A DNA stretch of 64,000 bases from Candidatus Neomarinimicrobiota bacterium (GTDB lineage Bacteria > Fidelibacterota > UBA2242 > B5-G15), in NCBI GenBank assembly GCA_017656425.1, contig JACDNV010000002.1, positions 124,001 to 188,000 of the forward strand. Direction: 5' to 3'. A program made the position numbers and the translations under genes. Below are positions 37,301-45,242 of the stretch, piece by piece. Numbering within the stretch: position 1 is the stretch's first letter; the number at the start of each line of letters is the position of its first letter. The notes beneath the pieces are model-generated. The model had not been told where the DNA came from. It made no database searches and saw nothing but the letters and a program-made list of their open reading frames with translations.

Positions 37301-38903
37301 TTTCTTCTCTTATAGGATCGAGTGGTGGGTTAGTTACCTGAGCAAACATCTGCTTGAAGTAGTTGTAAAGCAGTTGGGGTTTCCTTCTCAATACCGCTAA
37401 TGGAGTATCGTTTCCCATAGAACCAAGATTCCATATCCCTTTATCAACCATAGGTTTGATAATATAAGAGAGGTCTTCCTCTGTATATCCAAAAATTAAC
37501 TGTTTTTTTAGTAAATCTTTTTCTTCATCTATATCATCATGTGACTTTGAAGCTGGCAATTTACTTATATGGATCAAATTCTTTTTAACCCATTCGCCAT
37601 ATGGTTTCTCTTCTGCCAGTGATAGTTTCGTCTCTTCATCACCTATAATTCTTTCCTGTTCAAAGTCGATAAAGAACATTTTCCCCGGTTCGAGTTTACC
37701 TTTATATTTTATCTGCTCCGGGGGTAATTCTATAACTCCAGATTCTGAGGAAACGATAACGTAATTATCCTTTGTAATTATGTATCGCCCTGGTCTTAGA
37801 CCATTCCTGTCGAGATTTGCTCCAATTACTCGTCCATCAGTAAACGTTACAAAGGCGGGACCATCCCAAGGTTCCATTATACATGAGTGGAATCGATAGA
37901 AATTCTTTATTCTTTCATCAAGGAATGAATTATTTTCCCATGCTTCAGGAATTAACATTAACATCGCGTGTTGAGGAGACTTCCCAGTTCTAACCAGAAG
38001 TTCAAAAACCATATCCAGAATTGCTGAATCGCTATAACTTTCATAAATAATAGGTTTTAGGATTTCAATTTCTTCATCAGTAAAATATCTGGATTTCATT
38101 GTGTGTTCTCGGGCTCTCATCCAGTTTATATTGCCTCGTAGAGTGTTTATCTCGCCATTGTGGGAAAGCATTCTAAAGGGCTGAGATAGTTTCCAGCTTG
38201 GAAATGTATTTGTGCTAAACCGAGAATGAAACATGCAAAATCTACTCTCTATATTTTCGCTATTCAGGTCCTCATAAAACTTATCAATCTGGTACGCTAT
38301 TAGCATACCCTTATACACTATGGTTCGGTATGAGAGGCTAGCAACGTATGTTGAATTGTCTTTTAATCTATTAAGCTCCCTTTCGTATTTTTTTCTAATT
38401 AAATATAGTCTCCTTTCGAATTCTGCCTCGTCTTTTATATGTTCTGGTTTTTTTATGATTGCCTGTTCAATATGGGGGCAACTTTCTCTTGCTGTTTTCC
38501 CTAGGATTGATTTATTGATTATTACTTCTCTCCAATCAAGTATAATACAACTTTCTTCCTCAGCTATTTTTCTAAATAATTCTTTTGATATGTTTGCCTT
38601 TTCTTTACTTGTTGGCAAAAAAAACATACCTATAGCATAGTTCCCAATTGCTGGTAATTCAATGCCTTTCTCTGAAGCGTAAATCCTGAAAAAAGTATCT
38701 GGAATCTGGAAAAGTAGCCCAGCTCCGTCCCCGGTTCCTTCTTCATAACCGTATGCGCCTCTATGGTTTAAATTTTTTAAAGATGTTATTGCATCCCTTA
38801 TAACATGCTTTTTTCTATATCCATGAATATCGGCTATGAATCCTACGCCACACCCATCGTGTTCAAATAAACTGTTATATAGTCCAAACTTTTTTCCCAT
38901 CAT
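34356..38903 (-). CDS. gltB: Glutamate synthase (NADPH) large subunit
   Basis: Transfers the amide of glutamine to 2-oxoglutarate, making two glutamates. The 1515 residues match the family. The N-terminal nucleophile is Cys18 in EHDGCGVGF after a 17-residue propeptide, so the chain must be trimmed to be active. The order is amidotransferase (about 18-430), central domain, FMN-binding synthase barrel (about 820-1230; GGEGGEDPERY, KPGEGGELPG, GHDGGTGASP), the 3Fe-4S loop CVMMRKCHLNLCPVG, and the C-terminal beta-helix with many GG..IV repeats. A hairpin-forming repeat sits in its leader. Confidence 0.97.
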   Translation of the reverse strand: MMGKKFGLYNSLFEHDGCGVGFIADIHGYRKKHVIRDAITSLKNLNHRGAYGYEEGTGDGAGLLFQIPDTFFRIYASEKGIELPAIGNYAIGMFFLPTSKEKANISKELFRKIAEEESCIILDWREVIINKSILGKTARESCPHIEQAIIKKPEHIKDEAEFERRLYLIRKKYERELNRLKDNSTYVASLSYRTIVYKGMLIAYQIDKFYEDLNSENIESRFCMFHSRFSTNTFPSWKLSQPFRMLSHNGEINTLRGNINWMRAREHTMKSRYFTDEEIEILKPIIYESYSDSAILDMVFELLVRTGKSPQHAMLMLIPEAWENNSFLDERIKNFYRFHSCIMEPWDGPAFVTFTDGRVIGANLDRNGLRPGRYIITKDNYVIVSSESGVIELPPEQIKYKGKLEPGKMFFIDFEQERIIGDEETKLSLAEEKPYGEWVKKNLIHISKLPASKSHDDIDEEKDLLKKQLIFGYTEEDLSYIIKPMVDKGIWNLGSMGNDTPLAVLRRKPQLLYNYFKQMFAQVTNPPLDPIREEMVTTVQMTIGPESNILEPDEKACKQILLDRPILKIEELDELKSLNGTRNFKSKVYSITFEKKSGYKGMEKRLQEIFKEVRKDIENGVNLLILSDRGINKDRTPIPSLLACAGLHNNLVEKKLRTKVAIIVESGDAREVHHFSLLIGYGASAICPYIAYKTIEDLYNKKELSPELTLEKAIGNYIKAAIKGVVKVMSKMGISTVASYHGAQIFEAIGLGDELINKYFKHTISRIGGIGVKEIYEDVVKFHNEAYDELREGISILPIGGQFQWFRTGEYHVWNPETIFRLQLSTRRGDYNLFKQFSKFVNEENIEYPLIRNLFDFDYDKCKPIPLDEVEPVENILKRFGTSAMSFGSISKEAHETMAIAMNMIGGWSNTGEGGEDPERYKLFEDGKNRRCRIKQVASGRFGVTAEYLANADEIQIKMAQGAKPGEGGELPGKKVYPWIAKVRYTTPGVTLISPPPHHDIYSIEDLAQLIHDLKSANPNARISVKLAAEAGVGTVAAGVAKARADVILISGHDGGTGASPITSIKYAGIPWELGLAETQQTLVINNLRDKVVLQVDGQIKTGRDVVIGALLGAEEFGFGTAALIVLGCVMMRKCHLNLCPVGIATQHPELRKRYKGKAEYLVNFMRFVAQEVREYMAKLGFRTFDEMVGRSDLLKIREIKNHPKANLLRLDRIITIPEKYKNNPVRKISDQDHQLEKALDNILIKETKQAIEERKPTYIEKKIRNTDLSVGAMLGQKIVSLYKGEGLPDDTIKVKFTGSAGQSFGAFLPRGITFIIEGDANDCIGKGLSGGKIIVYPPENSDFRPEENFIIGNVAFYGATSGKAFIRGRAGERFCVRNSGVYAVVEGVGDHGCEYMTGGIVVVIGRVGRNFAAGMSGGIAYIWDFMGDFKKRCNLDMVEIEPLKYKKDESIIKDLLTKHYAYTKSTVALHLLINWPQEKEKFLRVIPFEYKKIVEETDQVSEFDLKNVKEIINA

Positions 38904-38937
38904 AACCTCTTATAAAAATTTACAATTAGCTTTCCCT

Positions 38938-38984
38938 CTGCCAGAGGTCTTATAAGTTTGTTAACTGTTTCAGGCCTCTGGCAG
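38938..38984 (-). promoter_or_regulatory. Hairpin in the gltB leader
   Basis: A perfect 10-base inverted repeat, CTGCCAGAGG (38938-38947) and CCTCTGGCAG (38975-38984), extends three more pairs inward (one a G-U) and encloses a 21-base loop. No U-run follows on either strand, so it is not a typical terminator. It lies 35-81 bases before the gltB ATG and would be near the 5' end of the mRNA. It could be an operator, an mRNA-stabilising hairpin or part of a regulatory leader. It matches no riboswitch I know. Confidence 0.6.
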
Positions 38985-39000
38985 GAAACTCTAAATTACT

Positions 39001-39029
39001 ATTATAATTGCTATAATTATGATTGATAA
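39001..39029 (-). promoter_or_regulatory. Possible promoter of gltBD
   Basis: On the minus strand TTATCA (39029-39024), a 17-base spacer and TATAAT (39006-39001) would start transcription near 38994, just ahead of the leader hairpin. The -35 match is 4 of 6. The stretch is very AT-rich, so chance is a real alternative. Confidence 0.35.
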
Positions 39030-39542
39030 AAGGAAAGAATATTCAGCTTGACAATAGATAGTATTTTTTATATTACAGTTATTTATATATTTCCGTGCTT
39101 TCTTTGAAATATTCATAATATAAATGTACTTACTAAAATCAACATAATTGCAAATGTCCAATAATTTTAATTAAAAAATCGTAATAGTCAAGGTTAGTTT
39201 TCAGAAATAGTGTCTGATTCAGGCGAATGGTATGCAATGTGGTGAGACATTTTACAATAATCTGTGCTGAAAAAGTCAAGTATTATATTGATCTTACTTA
39301 CTCCATTCTCTAAGGCTAGTTTACTACCTTTTCACTATGCAAATTTTAATTGTTTTACATAAATCTTATTAATTGTTAATATCTTACTACTACATTTTAT
39401 CATATCCATTAAAGCCTATTATGAAAGATATTTCTCTTTCAATTCTTTTCTATCAATCTCTCATCTGATATCCTCTAAATATTTCTTATACCCATCAATT
39501 CCATTAACTTTCTTAGCTGTATACATTATGGATCAATGGAAC
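39030..39542. other. Gene-free AT-rich stretch upstream of the corA remnant
   Basis: No open frame of note. A TTGACA (39048-39053) with poor -10 candidates could be the old corA promoter. The rest may be decayed corA sequence, but I could not align it by eye before the FIPLTF segment that starts near 39546. Confidence 0.5.
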
Positions 39543-39694
39543 AATTTTATACCCCTGACCTTCTATAAGGAATTTAGGGTATGAATTTTGAAATCCTCCC
39601 GGAGCTTAAATGGAAATTTGGTTGTCCGCTCATTTTAGGTATTATGGCTTGTGTGTGAATTGGAATGTTAGTATTTTTAAAGAGGAAGAAGTGA
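39543..39694 (+). pseudogene. corA magnesium-transporter remnant (C-terminal end)
   Basis: The last part of a CorA-type Mg2+/Co2+ transporter can be read with interruptions. Codons from 39543 give NFIPLTF, the end of TM1 in CorA. A frame slip follows, then G-I-(TAG at 39575)-G-M-N-F-E, where CorA has GIYGMNFE: the GMN signature is intact but the preceding Tyr codon is a stop. Next come ELKWKFGCPLILGIMACV, a TGA at 39656 and IGMLVFLKRKK, the TM2 and basic tail of CorA, ending at a TGA at 39692. At least one frameshift and two stops mean no product is made. Sequence before 39543 is too decayed to align. Confidence 0.82.
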
Positions 39695-39712
39695 TTGTAA
39701 AGGAAATAAAAT

Positions 39713-40582
39713 ATGAGAGGTAAATCCATTCAGCACATTATGGTATCATATCAGCGTAATGAAATCACGGAATATCATATCTATAAAAGAATAGCTAAAA
39801 GTAATAGATCTGTAGATAACCGAAAAATTCTATTACAGATTGCAGAATAGGAACGAAAACATTACGAGATATGGAAGGGTTTAACTGGTAAGAATATACC
39901 TCCTGATTGGATTAAAGTCTGGTTCTATGTTATGATGGCAAAAACTCTTGGTATTACTTTTTCTTTGAAACTTATGGAGAAGGGTGAGAAATCAGCCCAG
40001 GAAAATTACACCGACTTGAAAGATGAGGTTGAAAATATTGAAAGTGTAATAGAAGATGAAGTCAGGCACGAGGAAATGCTACTGGAACTCCTTGATGAGG
40101 AGCGACTTCGTTATGTGGGGTCAATTGTTCTGGGGTTAAACGATGCTCTTGTGGAGTTAACTGGGGGATTGGCTGGATTAACTTTAGCTTTAAGAAAACC
40201 ACCATTAATAGCATTATCAGGTATTATTATCGGTATAGCAGCAGCACTATCTATGGCGGCATCTGAGTATCTCTCTACAAAAGCTGAAAAGAGTGAAAAA
40301 CATCCTTTAAAATCATCCATATATACAGGGATTGCTTATATATTTACCGTGGTAGCCCTTGTGTTTCCATATTTAATTTTTCACAATCCTCTCATTTCCC
40401 TTGCATGTATGCTTATCATTGGAATTGTGATTATTGCAATTTTCAATTATTATATTTCCGTGGCAATGAATAAAAGTTTTAGTCGAGCATTTTTAGAGAT
40501 GCTGATACTAAGCTTAACCGTTGCAGCTATAAGTTTTGGTATTGGCTATTCTATGAGGATTCTCTTTGGTATAGATGTATAA
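39713..40582 (+). pseudogene. Ferritin-like / VIT1-CCC1 metal transporter, interrupted by one TAG
   Basis: From an ATG at 39713 one frame reads a ferritin-like domain (MVSYQRNEITEYHIYKRIAKS, then QIAE-stop-ERKHYEIWKGLTGK). It continues without any slip into DEVRHEEMLLELLDEE and a VIT1/CCC1 membrane domain (GLNDALVELTGGLAGLTLAL, AASEYLSTKAE, five helices). The only fault is TAG at 39848-39850, codon 46, next to the conserved iron-ligand Glu of ExxH. Intact relatives move Fe2+ or Mn2+, with the ferritin-like domain as sensor or gate. An internal ATG at 39932 could still give a 216-residue protein lacking most of the ferritin-like domain. A recent nonsense mutation or a sequence error is likely. 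Confidence 0.8.
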
Positions 40583-40585
40583 TTT

Positions 40586-42529
40586 TTACCAATTATCAGT
40601 TCTAAATGGTGATGCTGGTAACTCCTCTTTGTTATACAGATTTGCTCCCTCTGGATTATCTGCCCAGGCGTATCTTACAGCTACAGGTTTTTTAACCTTT
40701 TCACTCCAGACAACAACTTTATTCTTGCCTATAATTTCAGCCTTTGCGCCTACAAACTTTTTATCTTGCCCTGCAATTGAGAATCCTTGTAGCTCTGTTC
40801 CCTTGGCAACAAGTCCACTACCTGCATGTTCGAAATAAAGTATTATTTCACCCCCTTTTTTCTTCATTTTTTTATAGATAGGGCCTGAATAAACAATATC
40901 TTTCTCACCATAAGCGATTTTTCTCGCCCAGAGTGCAAGACGTTTGCCGACATCCTTTTTGTTCAAAGGATGAATATCATTCCATTCGCCAATGTCAATT
41001 GTAACTGCCATACCTGTATAGGGAAGTTTTAGCGCCATAAGTTGAGCTTCACGTAAGAGTGCCCACCAGCTTTCAGTTGGCTCAGATGAAGGTTGACCAT
41101 AATTGGGTAGTTGAACAAATAAAAATGGTAGCTTATTATTTCGCCAGTGTTTACGCCAGTCTTTTATCAGTGCAGGGAAAAGTTTTCTGTATTCAATTGC
41201 TCTTGAAATATTTGATTCTCCCTGATACCAGATTACGCCTTTAATCTTATACTTCAGAAGAGGTGCAATCATTGCGTTAAAAAGTCCCATTGGTTTCCAT
41301 TGGATAAATGTTTTTCCCTTCAGCGGTGGCATTTCAGCACCGACTTTATAAAGCCACTTGCCTTTTAAATCGATTGTGTCTCCTTTCACGATTAGCATAT
41401 ATGGTTTATCCGGTACAAAGCCACCTTTTCCTGCGTTATTTATTACTCGTATAACAATTTCGTTTTTGCCCTCTTTTAGTACTCCATCAGGAACTTTATA
41501 TCTTCTTGGAGGATACTGATATGAGACTGTTCCCACAAATATTCCATTTACAAAGACAGAATCTGCATCAATAATTCTACCTAACAACAACCTTGCAGGT
41601 TTTCCTGCTTTGTCGGATGAGATATTAAATGTTTTTCTAAACCATAGCACTCCGTTTAAATTTCCAGCACCCCGATCAGCCCAGTATCCGGGAAGATTAA
41701 AAGGTAACCAATCAGTTGTATCGATGTCCAATGAGTACCATGGTTTTTCAGAATTTTTATATCCAAGGTCTTTTTTGTGTAGCTCCCTGTACCAGCTGGA
41801 AATTCTTTGTCTGTCTTCTTTCTGTATTTTCTTTATTAAAGTGCTATCTCTGTACTTGTAAGCTTCTTGGAGATAATGAGGAAATTCTTTCAAAGCTTCC
41901 TCACTCATCCATGCTTCAGCTGGAGAGCCACCAAGTGATGCATTAATAAGACCAATAGGTATTTTATAAATTTCATAAAGTTCCTTTACGAAGAAGTAAG
42001 CAACTGCCGAGAATTTTAAAATTGTTTTGGGTGTAACAATTACCCACTTTCCGGAAGGTAGATCTTTTTGAGGAGCATTAAAATTGTAAACATCAGGAAC
42101 CTCAAATTGTCGGATATTCGGATTACTTGCGTTTGCTACTTCATCCTCATACAGCGGTTTTGCTCTCTGCATTGTTAATTCCATATTTGATTGACCTGAG
42201 CAAAGCCAGACATCACCGATAAAGATGTCCTTTATTGTAATTGTATTTTCTCCTTTTATTATCATCTTATAGGGACCACCTGCTTTTAATTTTGGTAGTT
42301 TTATATCCCAGTTACCCTTCTTATCCGATATAGTAGCGTAGGTTTTACCCATGAACTCAATTTCAACATGTTCCTTTGGGGATGCCCACCCCCAAATTGT
42401 AAGTTCTGTTTCCCTTTGCAGTACCATCCCGTCACTGATAAGCTTTGGTAGCTTTATTTTGGCAGCAACCGATACCGTTAACATGATTATAATGATAAAT
42501 AATAAGGAAGTCCTTGCGCTTTCTTTCAT
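40586..42529 (-). CDS. Secreted sialate O-acetylesterase-like carbohydrate esterase
   Basis: A 647-residue exported protein of the sialate 9-O-acetylesterase family, related to carbohydrate esterases. A signal peptide covers about 1-23. The SGNH-hydrolase motifs are split: VWLCSGQSNMEL has the nucleophile Ser (about residue 114), GVIWYQGESN the third block, and WNDIHPLNK the Asp/His. A galactose-binding-like jelly-roll (about 265-390, GVLWFRKTFNI) is inserted between them, as in this family. Substrates are probably acetylated sugars of glycans or plant polysaccharides. A GGAGG ribosome binding site precedes the ATG. It is convergent with the broken VIT1 gene, 3 bases away. Confidence 0.9.
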   Translation of the reverse strand: MKESARTSLLFIIIIMLTVSVAAKIKLPKLISDGMVLQRETELTIWGWASPKEHVEIEFMGKTYATISDKKGNWDIKLPKLKAGGPYKMIIKGENTITIKDIFIGDVWLCSGQSNMELTMQRAKPLYEDEVANASNPNIRQFEVPDVYNFNAPQKDLPSGKWVIVTPKTILKFSAVAYFFVKELYEIYKIPIGLINASLGGSPAEAWMSEEALKEFPHYLQEAYKYRDSTLIKKIQKEDRQRISSWYRELHKKDLGYKNSEKPWYSLDIDTTDWLPFNLPGYWADRGAGNLNGVLWFRKTFNISSDKAGKPARLLLGRIIDADSVFVNGIFVGTVSYQYPPRRYKVPDGVLKEGKNEIVIRVINNAGKGGFVPDKPYMLIVKGDTIDLKGKWLYKVGAEMPPLKGKTFIQWKPMGLFNAMIAPLLKYKIKGVIWYQGESNISRAIEYRKLFPALIKDWRKHWRNNKLPFLFVQLPNYGQPSSEPTESWWALLREAQLMALKLPYTGMAVTIDIGEWNDIHPLNKKDVGKRLALWARKIAYGEKDIVYSGPIYKKMKKKGGEIILYFEHAGSGLVAKGTELQGFSIAGQDKKFVGAKAEIIGKNKVVVWSEKVKKPVAVRYAWADNPEGANLYNKEELPASPFRTDNW

Positions 42530-43155
42530 TTTTAATCCTCCAGATTGAATAGCAAATTAAACAACTTTAAAAATATTCATATTGAAAGACAAAATCCAAG
42601 CAATTTATTAAAAGTATTTCTCAAACAGCTTTTAGTTATCCTTAATTATTCTAGTAATTGACTAGAATTTTTTTAATAAATTGATAATTAATACATTTGG
42701 TAGAGATATGGCTTATATCGAGATTTCTTTCCAGGACGATTCACAATCATATAAAGTGCTTAATCAGAGTACAAACTAATAGTTTTGAGCAGTATTAATT
42801 ATTCATTACCTTTAGAATATGGATTTGAAGCTACATTGTTTAAATTCACCTTGAGAATTACAAAAACAATTTTATCCCTCTTATAAATTATTTATATTGG
42901 AAAAAAATGATAATTGAAATAAAAGTAGGAGATATTTTTCAGGTATCTGCTAATGTCTTATCCTAAGGATTTATTCACTATTCATTTTAATAATATTAAC
43001 AGTAAATAGTGAAGTTAAAATAGCTTAAATGATATAATTTTGGTCTCGCATGAAAATAATATGGACTAAATGATAAAAAATAAAATTTATTGTAAAATTT
43101 ATTCATTATTTTTTAATTATGTTAAGTTAGATTAGTGTAAAACAGAAGGGTGATT
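42530..43155. other. 626-base gene-free AT-rich stretch
   Basis: Lies between divergently transcribed carbohydrate-active genes and must hold both promoters. I see no gene. It contains one terminator-like hairpin (42648-42674). A short frame from an ATG at 42711 runs only about 22 codons and resembles nothing. Confidence 0.6.
42648..42674 (+). terminator. Terminator-like hairpin with no gene upstream
   Basis: ATTCTAGT (42648-42655), a 5-base loop and ACTAGAAT (42661-42668) form a perfect 8-base stem followed by a run of T to 42674 on the plus strand. The nearest upstream plus-strand gene is the broken VIT1 gene, 2 kb away and separated by a minus-strand gene. It may end a short transcript or be a relic. 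Confidence 0.55.
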
Positions 43156-45117
43156 ATGAGATCGTCATTATTTAAAACAATTTTTGTGGAATTCTTAATG
43201 ATCACTTTTTTATTCTCACTCTTGCGGGGTCAGTTTAATCGTGGCGTAAATCTTACCATGTGGTTTCAAGCGGGAAGTCCCAGAGAAATTCAGTTTAATA
43301 AATTTACAAAGGAAGATATCGAGAATATTAAATCCCTTGATTGTGATGTAATAAGACTGCCTATTAATCTCCATGCAATGACAACTGGAGCTCCTGACTA
43401 TACTATTGACCCACTTTTCTGGTTTTTCTTAGATAGTGTTATTGTTTGGGCAGAGGAGCTTAATATTAATTTGATCCTTGATAATCACAGCTTTGATCCA
43501 TCGGAAAACACGTCAGTAAAAATTGGGGAGGTTTTAAAACCAGTTTGGAGACAGATAGCAGAGAGGTATAAGGACAGATCAGAACTGATCTATTACGAAA
43601 TTTTAAATGAGCCACATGGTATTGATAAGGATACATGGAATAATATTCAGGGTGAGGTTATTGAGGAGATAAGAAAAATTGATACCAGCCACACGATAGT
43701 GGTGACGGGTACTGATTGGGGAGGTATTGATGGATTAAAAAATGTGCAGATTTATGAAGATAAAAATTTAATCTATAGTTTTCATTTTTATGAGCCTTTT
43801 CTTTTTACCCATCAGGGAGCTAATTGGGTAGATCCATCTATGGATCAAATCGTGAGGATACCCTTTCCATATAACGCTGATGAAATGCCCAAATTGCCAT
43901 CAAAATATGAGGGTACTTGGATAGAAGAAAAATATAATTCATACCCCAGCCAGGGCAATGAAAACTGGATTAAAAATAGGCTAATGGAAGTTGTGAATTT
44001 TAGAGATTCAAAGAATATAAAGGTTTTTTGTGGCGAGTTCGGTGTTTATATGAAAAATAGTGAGAATGAAGACAGGGTAAAGTGGTATAAAGTGGTTAGA
44101 GAATTTTTTGAAGACCATAAAATTCCCTGGACAATGTGGGATTACAAAGGTGGGTTTGGATTATTTGAGAAGGGAAGTAATGAACTGTTCGAATATGATT
44201 TAAATGTGCCACTGCTTAAAGCACTCAAACTTAATGTACCTGAACAAAAAGAGTTTAAAATTGTGCCTGATAGTGTTGGTTTTAATATCTATGACGATTA
44301 TCCTGGCAAGATGATTGAAATGGCCGGCTGGAATGAAGGCTATCTTGACTTATATAACAGTGATGCTGCTATCGGAAATTTTTGCATTTACTGGACTAAT
44401 GCAAAACGATATAATTCTATTGCTTTTAATTTCTTGATTGATAAAGATTTAACGTATTTGTTAGAAAATAATTATTTCTTAGTAATGTATATTAAAGGTA
44501 ACAGTCCCAATACAGAAATTGATATAAGATTTGTAGATACTAAGGAAAGTGATGAGGATCATCCATGGAGAAAAAAGTACACTATTGATGATAATGTGGT
44601 TAGTTGGGATGGTACATGGCAAAATATAGCTATATCTCTGAGTGATTTTGTAGATGGTGGTTCATGGGATAATGGTAAGTGGTATGAACCTGTTCCTGGT
44701 GCTTTTGATTGGGGAAAAGTGGATTTGTTTGAAATAGTAGCTGAGCATCGCAATTTAGATGATGCTGAATTATGGTTTGATGGGATCGCGATTAAAAATG
44801 AGTTTTCAATTCGTGATGAACCTGCCAGCATACCAGAGAGAATTGTCCTGTATCAAAATTTCCCAAATCCTTTTAATGATAGAACCATCATTAAATTCTA
44901 CCTTCCTAAATATCTAAATGTCAATGTGGAGATATACGATCTGATGGGTAGGAAAATTGCCCAGATTTTTGAGGGATATTATGGTAAAGGATTATATGAG
45001 TTAAGCTGGGATGCGAAAAGTAGTGATGGTAAGGCGATATCAACTGGTTTTTATATTTGTCGAATAAAATGTGAAGATAAAATTTATGATTCGATAAATA
45101 TGATATATATGAAATAA
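43156..45117 (+). CDS. Secreted GH5 endoglucanase-type enzyme with CBM-like and sorting domains
   Basis: A 653-residue secreted glycoside hydrolase family 5 enzyme. I chose the ATG at 43156 (AGAAGGG 5 bases before it) over the GTG at 43150. A signal peptide covers about 1-25. The GH5 barrel (about 26-350) has the acid/base Glu152 in YEILNEPHG and the nucleophile Glu294 in CGEFGVY. Residues about 370-555 form a beta-sandwich that looks like a carbohydrate-binding module (FVDGGSWD...LWFDGI). The end (LYQNFPNPFNDRTIIKFYLP, IYDLMGRKI, STGFYICRI) is a type IX-like C-terminal domain. It probably cuts beta-glucan or mannan outside the cell or on its surface. Confidence 0.92.
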   Translation: MRSSLFKTIFVEFLMITFLFSLLRGQFNRGVNLTMWFQAGSPREIQFNKFTKEDIENIKSLDCDVIRLPINLHAMTTGAPDYTIDPLFWFFLDSVIVWAEELNINLILDNHSFDPSENTSVKIGEVLKPVWRQIAERYKDRSELIYYEILNEPHGIDKDTWNNIQGEVIEEIRKIDTSHTIVVTGTDWGGIDGLKNVQIYEDKNLIYSFHFYEPFLFTHQGANWVDPSMDQIVRIPFPYNADEMPKLPSKYEGTWIEEKYNSYPSQGNENWIKNRLMEVVNFRDSKNIKVFCGEFGVYMKNSENEDRVKWYKVVREFFEDHKIPWTMWDYKGGFGLFEKGSNELFEYDLNVPLLKALKLNVPEQKEFKIVPDSVGFNIYDDYPGKMIEMAGWNEGYLDLYNSDAAIGNFCIYWTNAKRYNSIAFNFLIDKDLTYLLENNYFLVMYIKGNSPNTEIDIRFVDTKESDEDHPWRKKYTIDDNVVSWDGTWQNIAISLSDFVDGGSWDNGKWYEPVPGAFDWGKVDLFEIVAEHRNLDDAELWFDGIAIKNEFSIRDEPASIPERIVLYQNFPNPFNDRTIIKFYLPKYLNVNVEIYDLMGRKIAQIFEGYYGKGLYELSWDAKSSDGKAISTGFYICRIKCEDKIYDSINMIYMK

Positions 45118-45242
45118 CAGTGCTTTTCGATAAAATTTCAAAAGTCTTATATTATTAAAGACAACAAGTTTACCGATTGTAATTTTTTACTAAATTGAGT
45201 AAAATTAGTGGTTTCTTAAGAAATGAGAAAGGGAGGTACAGA

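Noticed and set aside
34843-38640. Several plus-strand open frames of 70-110 codons opposite gltB
   Set aside because: They lie wholly inside a strongly supported gene, lack ribosome binding sites and have no protein-like character.
39848-39850. TAG read as pyrrolysine in the VIT1 gene, suggested by the presence of a methanol-type methyltransferase
   Set aside because: TAG ends ordinary genes here (3699, 60254), no pyl genes are seen, MtaB does not need pyrrolysine, and the position is not a catalytic one.
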